Source: an uncultured Lachnospiraceae bacterium (GTDB taxonomy: Bacteria > Bacillota > Clostridia > Lachnospirales > Lachnospiraceae). Taken from it: 36,474 nt of DNA. Every line of letters starts with the position of its first letter. Position 1 is the stretch's first letter. The stretch is from the NCBI GenBank assembly GCA_947628225.1, contig CANQYY010000019.1:1-36474 (forward strand), given 5' to 3'. The notes beneath the pieces were generated by a model. That model saw only the letters and a program-made list of their open reading frames with translations, was not told the DNA's origin and did not search any database. Positions 1 to 5,105 of this stretch are shown piece by piece. The position numbers were made by a program, and so were the translations under genes.

Positions 1-148
1 AAGGCCTCCTATAATTTTTATTTTATCATAGAAGACCTTAAGTTTCATTCTTTTACAGAAAAAGTTTCACAGACTCAACTCGTTTTTTAAGTTGTTCTCG
101 CACATTTCCTTTTGACATTGAATGGAGAAACTGATAAGAACGGCTTAT

Positions 149-388
149 TCACACCGTTTTTACCAGCCTTTTGAGGTTTAATGCCGTTGCTGACAAGAGG
201 CATCTTTCTGTTGCTTTCTGAATACCTCTTTTCTGTATTTTATTCAGTTTATGTTCCCGTTTTAAAACTGCAAATGTCCCTTCGGCCCATATCTGTCTAA
301 GTCGCATTATCCTTAGATAATCACTGGTCCCAACTTTCTTATTATTTCGATAAAAAGATGGATAATAGGCACCGGTATTGATTCTCAC
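149..388 (-). pseudogene. IS1182-type transposase, C-terminal fragment
   Basis: The 79 readable residues match the tail of DDE transposases of the IS1182 kind. The stretch MRLRQIWAEGTFAVLKREH (residues 28-46) carries the conserved acidic glutamate of the DDE triad region, followed by the basic NKIQKRG segment and an ALNLKRLVK end typical of the family. A full protein is about 450-550 residues, so only the last sixth remains. Upstream DNA on this strand (beyond 388) does not continue the reading frame, so this is a decayed remnant and not an active element. The family assignment rests on memory of the motif. The loss of the N-terminal part is seen directly. Confidence 0.72.
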
Positions 389-559
389 TGTCCCCGGATC
401 TGTAGCGCAGGTGGCAAAAGATGGACACTTCTTACATTACTTCATTCTCTCATTCTTTCCATTTGGCGTAAAGGTAAAAAAAATTACAAAGAGAAAATAC
501 TGGACAAATGTCATATACAAAGGGACAAAAGGTTACATTCCTACTAAAAATTTGTAATG
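389..559. other. Intergenic, no gene seen
   Basis: This is AT-rich DNA between the transposase remnant and the small RNA promoter. I find no ORF with a ribosome binding site. A 9-bp word TGGCGTAAA at 464-472 recurs once at 11982-11990 just after the integrase gene. It is a weak attachment-site candidate, because a match of this length is expected by chance about once. Confidence 0.5.
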
Positions 560-588
560 TTGTTTATTTATCTGGCGTATACTATAAT
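560..588 (+). promoter_or_regulatory. SigA-type promoter for a short RNA
   Basis: TTGTTT (560-565), a 17-base spacer and a consensus TATAAT (583-588). Transcription would start near 595. No credible protein follows: the only ATG encodes four residues. The transcript would hit the terminator at 625-662 after about 65-70 bases, so the promoter appears to drive a small RNA. Confidence 0.62.
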
Positions 589-594
589 GACAAA

Positions 595-663
595 GGCAAG
601 ATGAAATGGTCATAAGAGCAAGGGAAAAAATCCCTGAAAAGTAGCATTTCCAGGGATTTTTTA
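595..663 (+). ncRNA. Candidate antitoxin-like small RNA, convergent to the hydrophobic peptide gene
   Basis: This is a predicted RNA of about 68 bases from the promoter at 560-588 to the terminator hairpin at 625-662. It converges on the 27-codon gene at 674-757, and both transcripts end in the same hairpin, so their 3' ends are complementary. The RNA's TCATA at 610-614 also occurs on the plus strand over the peptide's start codon (TCATAGATGC, 754-763). The RNA could therefore pair with the initiation region as well. This geometry, with a short RNA, a bidirectional terminator and repeats, is that of the enterococcal par (fst) locus. Function is inferred; no sequence family is recognised. Confidence 0.45.
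625..662. terminator. Bidirectional intrinsic terminator
   Basis: AAAAAATCCCTG (625-636) pairs with CAGGGATTTTTT (651-662). AAA/TTT extends the stem inward past a one-base bulge, and the loop is about seven bases. The A-run on one side and T-run on the other let it end transcription from both directions: the short RNA (+) and the hydrophobic peptide mRNA (-). Confidence 0.8.
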
Positions 664-673
664 ATCGCAAGCA

Positions 674-757
674 TCACATATTAAGAAAAAGGAATGTTAA
701 AAGATTCGCGAATACACTTGCAATGAGTGAAACAAAAAAAGATATTATAAGACTCAT
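674..757 (-). CDS. 27-residue hydrophobic peptide, type I toxin-like
   Basis: This small ORF has an excellent AAGGAG ribosome binding site seven bases before ATG (start codon 755-757). It encodes 27 residues beginning MSLIISFFVSLIASV and ending in TFLFLNM. It has no charged side chain at all and could form a single membrane-spanning helix. It is followed 12 bases later by the shared terminator. Small, strongly translated, fully hydrophobic peptides opposite a short RNA are typical of type I toxin-antitoxin systems such as Fst, TxpA and Ibs. The peptide does not carry the Fst PxxxG motif or charged tail, so it would be a new or divergent family. It could alternatively be a stress peptide or a remnant. 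Confidence 0.6.
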   Translation of the reverse strand: MSLIISFFVSLIASVFANLLTFLFLNM

Positions 758-800
758 AGATGCTCCTTTCTGCTCGTAGATTGGTGGACAAGTTTCGTAT

Positions 801-806
801 ATTATA
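801..806 (-). promoter_or_regulatory. -10 element of the hydrophobic peptide gene
   Basis: A perfect TATAAT on the minus strand lies 44 bases before the ATG. No good -35 box lies 17 bases upstream (TTTTAT at best). The mRNA would start near 794 and run about 170 bases to the shared terminator. Confidence 0.42.
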
Positions 807-904
807 AAATATGCATTATGAAAATAAAAACGAACAAGAATCGAAATTTTTTTAGGATATACTCAGATACTTAAAAGATTTGCTTGAAGCTATCAAAAAA
901 AAAT

Positions 905-932
905 AATGCAGGCGAAAATTTTCGCCTGCATT
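905..932. repeat. 28-bp perfect palindrome
   Basis: AATGCAGGCGAAAA (905-918) is followed at once by its exact reverse complement (919-932). As RNA it would fold into a hairpin with a very small loop. An A-run (895-903) precedes it, and only TTT follows on the plus strand, so on the minus strand it could work as a terminator. It may be an IS-associated hairpin. Confidence 0.6.
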
Positions 933-956
933 TGATATGACTCAACATGTACTATT

Positions 957-1118
957 GCAAATAAAGAAATGCCGCAGAATTTGTCTGCCATTGGGATCCA
1001 ACTTTTGCGGCCTACCTTCCGAAAAAAACGAGCAGAAGGTAAATATTACAATGTCGCCATTTCACATGCCGCAAAAAAACTGGTACGCGTTATCTATCAG
1101 TTGGAAAAATCCGGTTAG
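957..1118 (+). pseudogene. IS110-type transposase, C-terminal fragment
   Basis: The frame reading in phase with 957 gives about 53 residues, including RKKRAEGKYYNVAISHAAKK and then LVRVIYQLEKSG before TAG. The KYYNVAISHAAKKLVR pattern is the familiar end of IS110/IS116-type transposases (the transposase_20 region). A full protein is about 330-430 residues, and everything before the last part is missing or scrambled. No start codon with a ribosome binding site is present. Assignment is from motif recognition only. Confidence 0.55.
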
Positions 1119-1326
1119 ACATATATCAAGACGGCATAAACTTTTCTAACCCTATATCTCCTCTTTGAGCACCTGTAAAGATGCGCTGTTTGTCATGCAG
1201 TTTTCAAGGTTCTAAGAACTGAATTACAGTTCTTTTATATCTGAAATGCCTTCCGGCAATTCATTCAAAAATTTTCATTTTAGGTCTTGACTTTTAATAG
1301 TTAGTCTTTTGGTTTGTGACAATGTT
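1119..1326. other. Probable non-coding 3' end of the IS110-type element
   Basis: No gene is visible. The stretch follows the IS110 transposase tail and contains the phrase TCTTGACTTTTAATAGTTAG near 1286-1306, a kind of sequence I associate with 3' ends of such elements in Clostridia. It stops just before a truncated HTH reading frame, consistent with the element having inserted into that gene. Confidence 0.4.
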
Positions 1327-1428
1327 TATTTGATACTTTGTGACTGGACACCAATCATAGCGCCAAGTTCTTCAAGGGTATATTCTCTTATTTTTACGAA
1401 GATAATATATTTTTTTCCGAGTTTTCAT
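1327..1428 (-). pseudogene. Truncated and frameshifted XRE-type HTH protein
   Basis: On the minus strand an ATG at 1426-1428 opens MKTRKKIYYLRK. After a one-base shift the reading continues as KIREYTLEELGAMIGVQSQ, ending in TAA at 1327-1329. TLEELGAMIGVQSQS is the helix-turn-helix core of XRE/HTH_3 regulators. The second half of the domain is absent where the IS110-type sequence begins. This looks like a regulator gene broken by insertion and later decay. Confidence 0.42.
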
Positions 1429-1465
1429 AATATATTCCTGTATTTTATATAGTCTAAGTAATGTT

Positions 1466-2842
1466 TTATAAGTTTTTTCGCATTCTTTGACTAACTCGAT
1501 ACTGTTCAGCATCTGGTATATCAATGAATTCTACAGTTTTGTCAAAGTTTTCCCGAATTACAGTCTTAATTTCTTCGAGTGATACATTAAAAAATTCCCT
1601 TCTTTTATTAACCATATTAACTTTTCTATTTTCAAAAGCTTTATGTAATGCATTTTCAAGGGCAGGAGCATCATCTGAAAAAATCATAGCATGTACATCA
1701 AATTTAAATGGAACAGATGCATCTCCAAGTTCATCGATACGTTCTTGTGGATTTAGTCGTCGAGTCATGCCGATTTTATATATATTTTCTCCGAATGCAC
1801 CTATATTAGAAATAACATAGACATAGCCAGCTTTCATATTTGCCTGCCGATAGTCTATATCTATCAATGCTTTATCAATTTCCTCTAATCTATTTTCTAA
1901 TTGAGCCTTTTTTTCTAATAATTCTTTATCATCAGGCTTATCTGCCAGTTGTTTTTTAGCCTTTTCGTATGCTGTCAAATAATGTGTCTGTTCTTTTTCC
2001 ACTTTTTTCTTTTGTTCTTCTATTTCGCGTTGAAGTTTAGCTTGTTCGCGCTGTTCTTCTCTAGCAGCTTTAGCTTCTTCTTTTTCTTCCTGTTTTTTTT
2101 GACGATATTCAAAAGCCAAACGTAATTCTTTTGTTTTAGCTTCTAAATATGCAGGGGTAACGGAAATATCCATTATTGTTCCTAGTTTTGATATAGTTTC
2201 AGATAATTTATATATTCTATTTAGTGAAGAATCAAAGTTAGTATACTTTACTTTTGATATAATATCATCACATTCTGTATTAAAGGCTCTTAAAAGAAGT
2301 TTTTGAGTGTCAGATACTAATTTTCTGCCTTTTGTTGTACTCCCATTTACTTGCCAGTGATTATTTCCAGTAACCGCAATTTTGTTTTTTATTAGTTCTT
2401 TTTGTAACGCCCTGATTTTGGCGAGTTCTTCATTATAGTCTAAAGAATTAGCAAAGTCATATTGTGGCTTATATAGACCAAATTCTTGAACTAAAATTTC
2501 CTCATCCAGAGATATAATATTTTCCCTTTTCTTGTCTATTTGGTCATTAAGGTTCTTTAGCATAAGTTCTAATTTTTGTATATTATCGGATAACGAATCT
2601 TTTTGAGATGAAAGATTTGTTATTTCGTTTTGTAAAGCAATAATGTCCCGCATTTCCGGTGTTAATAATTTCTCATATTGTTTATTGCTTGATTCTAATT
2701 GTTGCACAAGTTTCTGTGCATTCTTTTCTTGTTGTATTTTTAAGTACAAGAGGAAAATACCTATTGGTATAGGTATAAGGAAAATCCATAATGCAAAACA
2801 TAGGCATATTAACCATGTTTGTAAGTACCAATTTTTTTTCAT
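1466..2842 (-). CDS. Membrane-anchored DUF4041/T5orf172 (GIY-YIG-like) protein
   Basis: The protein has 458 residues from the ATG at 2842. This start has AGGAGGAA eight bases upstream, whereas the longer frame starting at 2863 has none. An N-terminal membrane helix (about residues 6-30, rich in W, L, I and P) is followed by a coiled coil, a DUF4041-like region (about 120-270), a long charged E/K/Q coiled coil (about 255-335) and a C-terminal T5orf172 domain. The last begins GYVYVISNIGAFG and carries NIYKIGMTRR, the GIY-YIG-like nuclease core. Such proteins occur in phages and integrative elements of Bacillota; their role is unproven and may be defence or exclusion. The gene stands alone on the minus strand, left of the repressor. 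A membrane anchor on a nuclease-like domain is unusual. Confidence 0.82.
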   Translation of the reverse strand: MKKNWYLQTWLICLCFALWIFLIPIPIGIFLLYLKIQQEKNAQKLVQQLESSNKQYEKLLTPEMRDIIALQNEITNLSSQKDSLSDNIQKLELMLKNLNDQIDKKRENIISLDEEILVQEFGLYKPQYDFANSLDYNEELAKIRALQKELIKNKIAVTGNNHWQVNGSTTKGRKLVSDTQKLLLRAFNTECDDIISKVKYTNFDSSLNRIYKLSETISKLGTIMDISVTPAYLEAKTKELRLAFEYRQKKQEEKEEAKAAREEQREQAKLQREIEEQKKKVEKEQTHYLTAYEKAKKQLADKPDDKELLEKKAQLENRLEEIDKALIDIDYRQANMKAGYVYVISNIGAFGENIYKIGMTRRLNPQERIDELGDASVPFKFDVHAMIFSDDAPALENALHKAFENRKVNMVNKRREFFNVSLEEIKTVIRENFDKTVEFIDIPDAEQYRVSQRMRKNL

Positions 2843-2967
2843 TTGCGTCTTCCTCCTCGTCATTAGATAATATTAAATTTAGAAATATGAATAGTATTTT
2901 ATCGAATATAGATTTTTTATCATTAGTATTTTTTTGAGAATTCTCATAGTTTAGTAAAACAATAATA

Positions 2968-3114
2968 GTTTACAATATTTATCTACAAAAATCAAATGCA
3001 ACAGGGAAAACTTACAAAAATATATTAAAAAAAATAACACTTGAAGAAATAGAACAGATGCTTTATAATAAAAGAACATTTGTTCGTACATGGCAAAAAG
3101 AGGGGGTTCAATAA
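2968..3114 (+). pseudogene. Open 3' fragment of an unknown small gene
   Basis: The frame is open from just after the TAG at 2965 to TAA at 3112-3114 and reads ...TYKNILKKITLEEIEQML and then YNKRTFVRTWQKEGVQ. Its stop overlaps the ATG of the next gene (TAATG), a sign of translational coupling and past coding function. No ATG, GTG or TTG with a ribosome binding site lies at a useful position; the only ATG (3058) leaves 18 residues. It is probably a 5'-truncated gene. The function is not recognised. Confidence 0.35.
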
Positions 3115-3269
3115 TGAAAAAAGATAAGCAAGATGCAAAAGAAGTAGAATACAATACGGATTATTGTGGGCAAATAATTGAGATAATACCGAAATTTAAA
3201 AATAAAAAACTGCTAAAACGAATATACGATTTAGCAGAATATTTGTATTTATATGAGGATGGCAAATAG
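3114..3269 (+). CDS. 51-residue charged hypothetical protein
   Basis: Its ATG at 3114 has the strong binding site GAGGGGG seven bases upstream and overlaps the stop of the preceding fragment. The product (MKKDKQDAKEVEYNTDY...) is charged and ends in an aromatic helix (RIYDLAEYLYLYEDGK). It has no signal peptide or known motif. It converges on the repressor gene, 14 bases apart. A terminator hairpin overlaps its stop codon. Good initiation and termination signals argue that it is a real gene of the element. The role is unknown. Confidence 0.6.
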   Translation: MKKDKQDAKEVEYNTDYCGQIIEIIPKFKNKKLLKRIYDLAEYLYLYEDGK

Positions 3270-3279
3270 CTGTCCTTTT
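3256..3279 (+). terminator. Intrinsic terminator overlapping the stop codon
   Basis: AGGATGGC (3256-3263) pairs with GCTGTCCT (3269-3276) over eight base pairs, including two G-T pairs. The loop is AAATA and TTTT follows. The TAG stop (3267-3269) lies in the loop and first stem base. Confidence 0.6.
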
Positions 3280-3283
3280 ATAT

Positions 3284-3634
3284 TTAGTCAGAAAGTTTTT
3301 TAATAATTTTTTCTAGTAGGAGCCATTCATTTTCATCTAATTCAGAAAATTTTTCAAAAGTTTTTTTGGCAAATTCATTTTCACCAGTCATTAAAGCGTC
3401 TATACGAGCCATAGCGGGCATATTTATGTTGGATTGCATGGAACCAACTCCATTTGTAAGCCAATCATAGCTTACATTAAATTCCTTACATATAAGCTTT
3501 ATAGTCTGTTCTGATGGGTTATTTTCTCCGGATTCTAACTTGCAAACGGATGAGCGAGTTATTCCTATTCTTTTTCCGAATTTTTCCATAGATAAATTAT
3601 TTAATATTCTTATCTGTTTTATCCTATTTTTCAC
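3284..3634 (-). CDS. XRE-family repressor (phage/ICE CI-like)
   Basis: The protein has 116 residues. The start is GTG at 3634 with AAGGAGG nine bases upstream. Residues 5-60 form an HTH_3 domain: IRILNNLSMEKFGKRIGI, then TRSSVCKLESGENNPS, with FNVSYDWLTNG at the end, the standard XRE signature. The C-terminal half (about 70-116) is a charged helical region likely for dimerisation; no peptidase domain for SOS self-cleavage is seen. It is transcribed divergently from the early gene at 3781, and two operator-like repeats overlap that gene's promoter. By position it is the lysogeny-type repressor of the element, probably also controlling itself. Confidence 0.88.
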   Translation of the reverse strand: MKNRIKQIRILNNLSMEKFGKRIGITRSSVCKLESGENNPSEQTIKLICKEFNVSYDWLTNGVGSMQSNINMPAMARIDALMTGENEFAKKTFEKFSELDENEWLLLEKIIKKLSD

Positions 3635-3658
3635 GATATAATCCTCCTTTATGACTAT

Positions 3659-3687
3659 AGTATATCAAAAAAAATTTCCTTAGTCAA
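3659..3687 (-). promoter_or_regulatory. Promoter of the XRE repressor
   Basis: On the minus strand, TTGACT (3682-3687), exactly 17 bases, then TATACT (3659-3664). It is 25 bases upstream of the GTG start and lies back-to-back with the early promoter at 3698. Confidence 0.72.
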
Positions 3688-3697
3688 CAAAAAAGTA

Positions 3698-3726
3698 TTG
3701 ACAATGTGTATTAGAGATACTATAAT
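3698..3726 (+). promoter_or_regulatory. Consensus early promoter of the element
   Basis: TTGACA (3698-3703), a 17-base spacer and TATAAT (3721-3726): both boxes match the SigA consensus perfectly. Such a strong promoter needs a repressor, and the spacer contains one of the two operator-like repeats. It would drive the gene at 3781 and probably the whole replication region. Confidence 0.85.
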
Positions 3727-3741
3727 GTGTATTAAAGACAC
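3706..3741. promoter_or_regulatory. Two operator-like repeats for the XRE repressor
   Basis: GTGTATTAGAGATAC (3706-3720) and GTGTATTAAAGACAC (3727-3741) match at 13 of 15 positions, and their starts are 21 bases apart, two helical turns. The second copy is a dyad with GTGT/ACAC arms. The first fills the promoter spacer and the second covers the transcription start, so bound repressor would block polymerase. A third copy near the repressor's own -10 was not found. Confidence 0.68.
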
Positions 3742-3780
3742 AAAAAATAGTAAATAAGTATGTTAAAGGAGGTGTGTAAA

Positions 3781-3939
3781 TTGAAAGAAGAAATAATTGC
3801 TAGAACAGTAAAAAGATATAAAAGCCTACCGGAAAGTAAACAGATATATGTACTTGGTTTAATGGAAGGCATGATGTTGGATCGGAAGGAGAGTCTGGAG
3901 AAAAACTCCGAAAAGACCAGCAAGGAAACCTTTATTTGA
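3781..3939 (+). CDS. 52-residue early protein under repressor control
   Basis: The TTG start at 3781 is preceded by AAAGGAGGT at ideal spacing; no ATG is available nearby. The product begins MKEEIIARTVKRYKSLPESK, followed by QIYVLGLMEGMML and a charged tail. Short proteins with a YKxLPESKQxYVLGxMEG pattern occur right after the repressor in many Clostridia phages and integrative elements. Their role is unknown, and possibilities include an antirepressor or Cro-like partner. It is the first gene after the repressed promoter. Confidence 0.7.
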   Translation: MKEEIIARTVKRYKSLPESKQIYVLGLMEGMMLDRKESLEKNSEKTSKETFI

Positions 3940-3981
3940 GCTTGTAAACACATAATAAAGAAAAGACAGAAAAGAACAACA

Positions 3982-4040
3982 GGGACATATGGTACCCCTT
4001 ATTTCAGGAAGGGTAGCCGGTTCGAATCCGGCATGTTCCA
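3982..4040 (+). ncRNA. tRNA-like structure 1, lacking a D-arm
   Basis: Acceptor arms GGGACAT (3982-3988) and ATGTTCC (4033-4039) pair over 7 bp with one G-T pair. A perfect T-arm GCCGG-TTCGAAT-CCGGC (4016-4032) precedes the 3' arm. Between them is a single hairpin CCCTT/AAGGG at the anticodon-arm position with an 8-base loop, so the fold is 59 bases long with no D-arm. It is too short and lacks a normal anticodon loop, so it is not a standard tRNA. It may be a decayed tRNA or a tRNA mimic. Confidence 0.6.
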
Positions 4041-4042
4041 TA

Positions 4043-4160
4043 GCCCATGTATATGGGCAGTATAGCACATTCTACAAAAGCCCTTTTCATCTGTAGGTGG
4101 GCGATAAATGAACAGATGAAGTGGCAGTACCAGGGGAGCGGCTGCCCCGCTCCCGCCACT
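4043..4160 (+). other. Hairpin-rich spacer between the tRNA-like structures
   Basis: Three successive hairpins are seen: GCCCAT-GTAT-ATGGGC (4043-4058), CATCTGT...ACAGATG (4088-4118), and a long hairpin with AGTGGC (4120-4125)/GCCACT (4155-4160) outside and GGGAGCGG (4134-4141)/CCGCTCCC (4147-4154) inside. No ORF with a ribosome binding site is present. With the flanking tRNA-like folds the stretch looks like one structured RNA in the leader of the operon. Confidence 0.6.
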
Positions 4161-4162
4161 CA

Positions 4163-4237
4163 GGAACATTAGCTCAACAGGGAGAGCACCTGAGCGCAGC
4201 AGCACAGGAAGAGCCGGTTCGAGTCCGGCATGTTCCA
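4163..4237 (+). ncRNA. tRNA-like structure 2, odd anticodon arm
   Basis: Acceptor GGAACAT (4163-4169)/ATGTTCC (4230-4236) pairs perfectly. The D-arm GCTC-AACAGGGA-GAGC is canonical and the T-arm GCCGG-TTCGAGT-CCGGC is perfect. The anticodon arm is abnormal: CCTG/CAGG encloses 12 bases where a 5-bp stem and 7-base loop are expected, so no anticodon can be assigned. CCA is not encoded. Acceptor and T-arm sequences nearly equal those of structure 1, and both are followed by TAGCCC, so the two arose by duplication. Confidence 0.65.
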
Positions 4238-4239
4238 TA

Positions 4240-4322
4240 GCCCGGTTTTTCATTTTACAAAAGATAATGACAACGGATATAAAGCCTTTTAAATTCCCGA
4301 CATATTATATGAAGAACCGGGC
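4240..4322 (+). other. Long-range stem downstream of tRNA-like structure 2
   Basis: GCCCGGTTTTTC (4240-4251) can pair with GAAGAACCGGGC (4311-4322) over 12 bp with one G-T pair, enclosing 59 bases. A short GCCGG-TCAT-GCCGGC-type hairpin follows before the ribosome binding site of the next gene. It could regulate, or partly end, transcription into the operon. Confidence 0.5.
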
Positions 4323-4367
4323 GGTAAAAAAAGCGTGCCGGTCATGCCGGCGCAGAAAGGAGTCGCC

Positions 4368-4796
4368 ATGAAAAACTCAATCCTATGGATCCTGTTTGGT
4401 TGTTCCGCAGGGTTCATCATTATGTATGCTGCACATATGACAGCCGTAGGGAAACCCTTCACGGTAGAAGTACTACCTTTGATAATAGGTACCGCCTGTA
4501 CCATATACATCATCCTATTTATCCTATCCAACTGCCGGAAAAAGAAAGAACCCATTTATATAGTGTTCGGCCGGATGATGATAAATGCCATATGGCTGAA
4601 CTTTTACTGTGGCATAGATGTTTACCTGTGCCTTCAGGGGAACACCGGCTGCATCTGCCTTACGGTGGAAGAAAACAAGACAGTAGTGTACCAAAATCGC
4701 AGCTTTCTATCCAACAAGGATTCCATCCAGAAGTTGCTCCGGGACGTGCAGGCAATGAGAAGGTACAAGCACAGGCAAAGAGGTCATTTTATATGA
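4368..4796 (+). CDS. Small membrane protein of the element
   Basis: The protein has 142 residues from the ATG at 4368, chosen because AAAGGAG lies six bases upstream; an in-frame ATG at 4335 has no binding site. Two hydrophobic helices (about residues 3-22 and 33-54) are joined by a short loop and followed by CRKKKEP, suggesting a two-helix membrane anchor. The C-terminal half is partly hydrophobic (IWLNFYCGIDVYLCLQG) and ends basic. No family is recognised. Its stop overlaps the next start (ATGA). It could be an exclusion or holin-like protein, but nothing proves that. Confidence 0.65.
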   Translation: MKNSILWILFGCSAGFIIMYAAHMTAVGKPFTVEVLPLIIGTACTIYIILFILSNCRKKKEPIYIVFGRMMINAIWLNFYCGIDVYLCLQGNTGCICLTVEENKTVVYQNRSFLSNKDSIQKLLRDVQAMRRYKHRQRGHFI

Positions 4797-4972
4797 GGAC
4801 TAAATATTATAATGACGGAGTTACAAAAATAACGGCTCCATTCTATGCGTGCCGATGTCCGGCAGGACATCAATACTGGAGCATTACACCGATGGATACT
4901 TGCCATATATGTGGCAGGAGGTTGAAAGAATGTGAGCCAGCAAATAAAAAAAGAGCAACCAGTGGGGACTAG
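4793..4972 (+). CDS. 59-residue zinc-ribbon-like protein
   Basis: Its ATG overlaps the stop of the membrane protein gene (ATGA), and AAAGAGG lies upstream. The sequence holds two cysteine pairs typical of a small zinc ribbon: CRCPAGHQYW (residues about 25-34) and CHICGRR (about 42-48). The tail is basic. Proteins of this kind may bind DNA or act as adaptors. Its place right before the replication gene suggests a role in replication control, which is inference only. Confidence 0.6.
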   Translation: MRTKYYNDGVTKITAPFYACRCPAGHQYWSITPMDTCHICGRRLKECEPANKKRATSGD

Positions 4973-4980
4973 TCGCTCTC

Positions 4981-5027
4981 GGCATATTGCTATACCAAAA
5001 CCATGTATAAAGTATAGCATGTATGCC
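4981..5027. other. Large stem-loop upstream of rep, candidate replication origin
   Basis: GGCATA (4981-4986)/TATGCC (5022-5027) and TGCTATAC (4988-4995)/GTATAGCA (5012-5019) form a 14-bp stem with a small internal loop and a 16-base terminal loop. It lies in the non-coding gap between the zinc-ribbon gene and the HUH replication gene. HUH proteins of rolling-circle replicons often nick in a hairpin next to their own gene, so this is the best origin candidate seen. The nick site itself is not identifiable. Confidence 0.45.
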
Positions 5028-5046
5028 ACAAAAAGTCAAGAAAATA

Positions 5047-5063
5047 AGGGGTTCAAATCCCCT
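5047..5063 (+). other. Isolated T-arm-like hairpin
   Basis: AGGGG-TTCAAAT-CCCCT is a perfect tRNA T-arm (5-bp stem, 7-base loop with TTC and A at the conserved sites). No matching acceptor or D-arm is found around it. It is the third T-arm-like motif in 1.1 kb of the same element and lies 43 bases upstream of rep. Confidence 0.5.
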
Positions 5064-5105
5064 TTTCACAACTTGCTAAAAGTATTAGTTTTAGGAGCAA
5101 AAAAC

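Noticed and set aside
718..748. Second plus-strand promoter (TTGCAA, 19-base gap, TATTAT) inside the hydrophobic peptide gene
   Set aside because: The spacing is too long and the region is coding on the other strand; the match is within chance expectation for such AT-rich DNA.
4163..4237. Functional tRNA gene
   Set aside because: The anticodon arm cannot form a 5-bp stem with a 7-base loop and no U33-anticodon arrangement is present, so it is reported as tRNA-like only.
3999..4253. Minus-strand reading frames containing MEHAGLEP / MEHAGFEP
   Set aside because: These are antisense translations of the tRNA-like T-arm and acceptor sequences, a classic false gene. No ribosome binding site is present.
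3940..4367. CRISPR array
   Set aside because: The repeated units here are two tRNA-like folds of different length, not short regular repeats with equal spacers. No cas gene is in the window.
4385..4972. A 195-codon plus-strand frame across the membrane protein gene
   Set aside because: Only its last 59 codons (from 4793) have a proper start context. The earlier part is out of frame with a better-supported membrane protein and has arbitrary composition.
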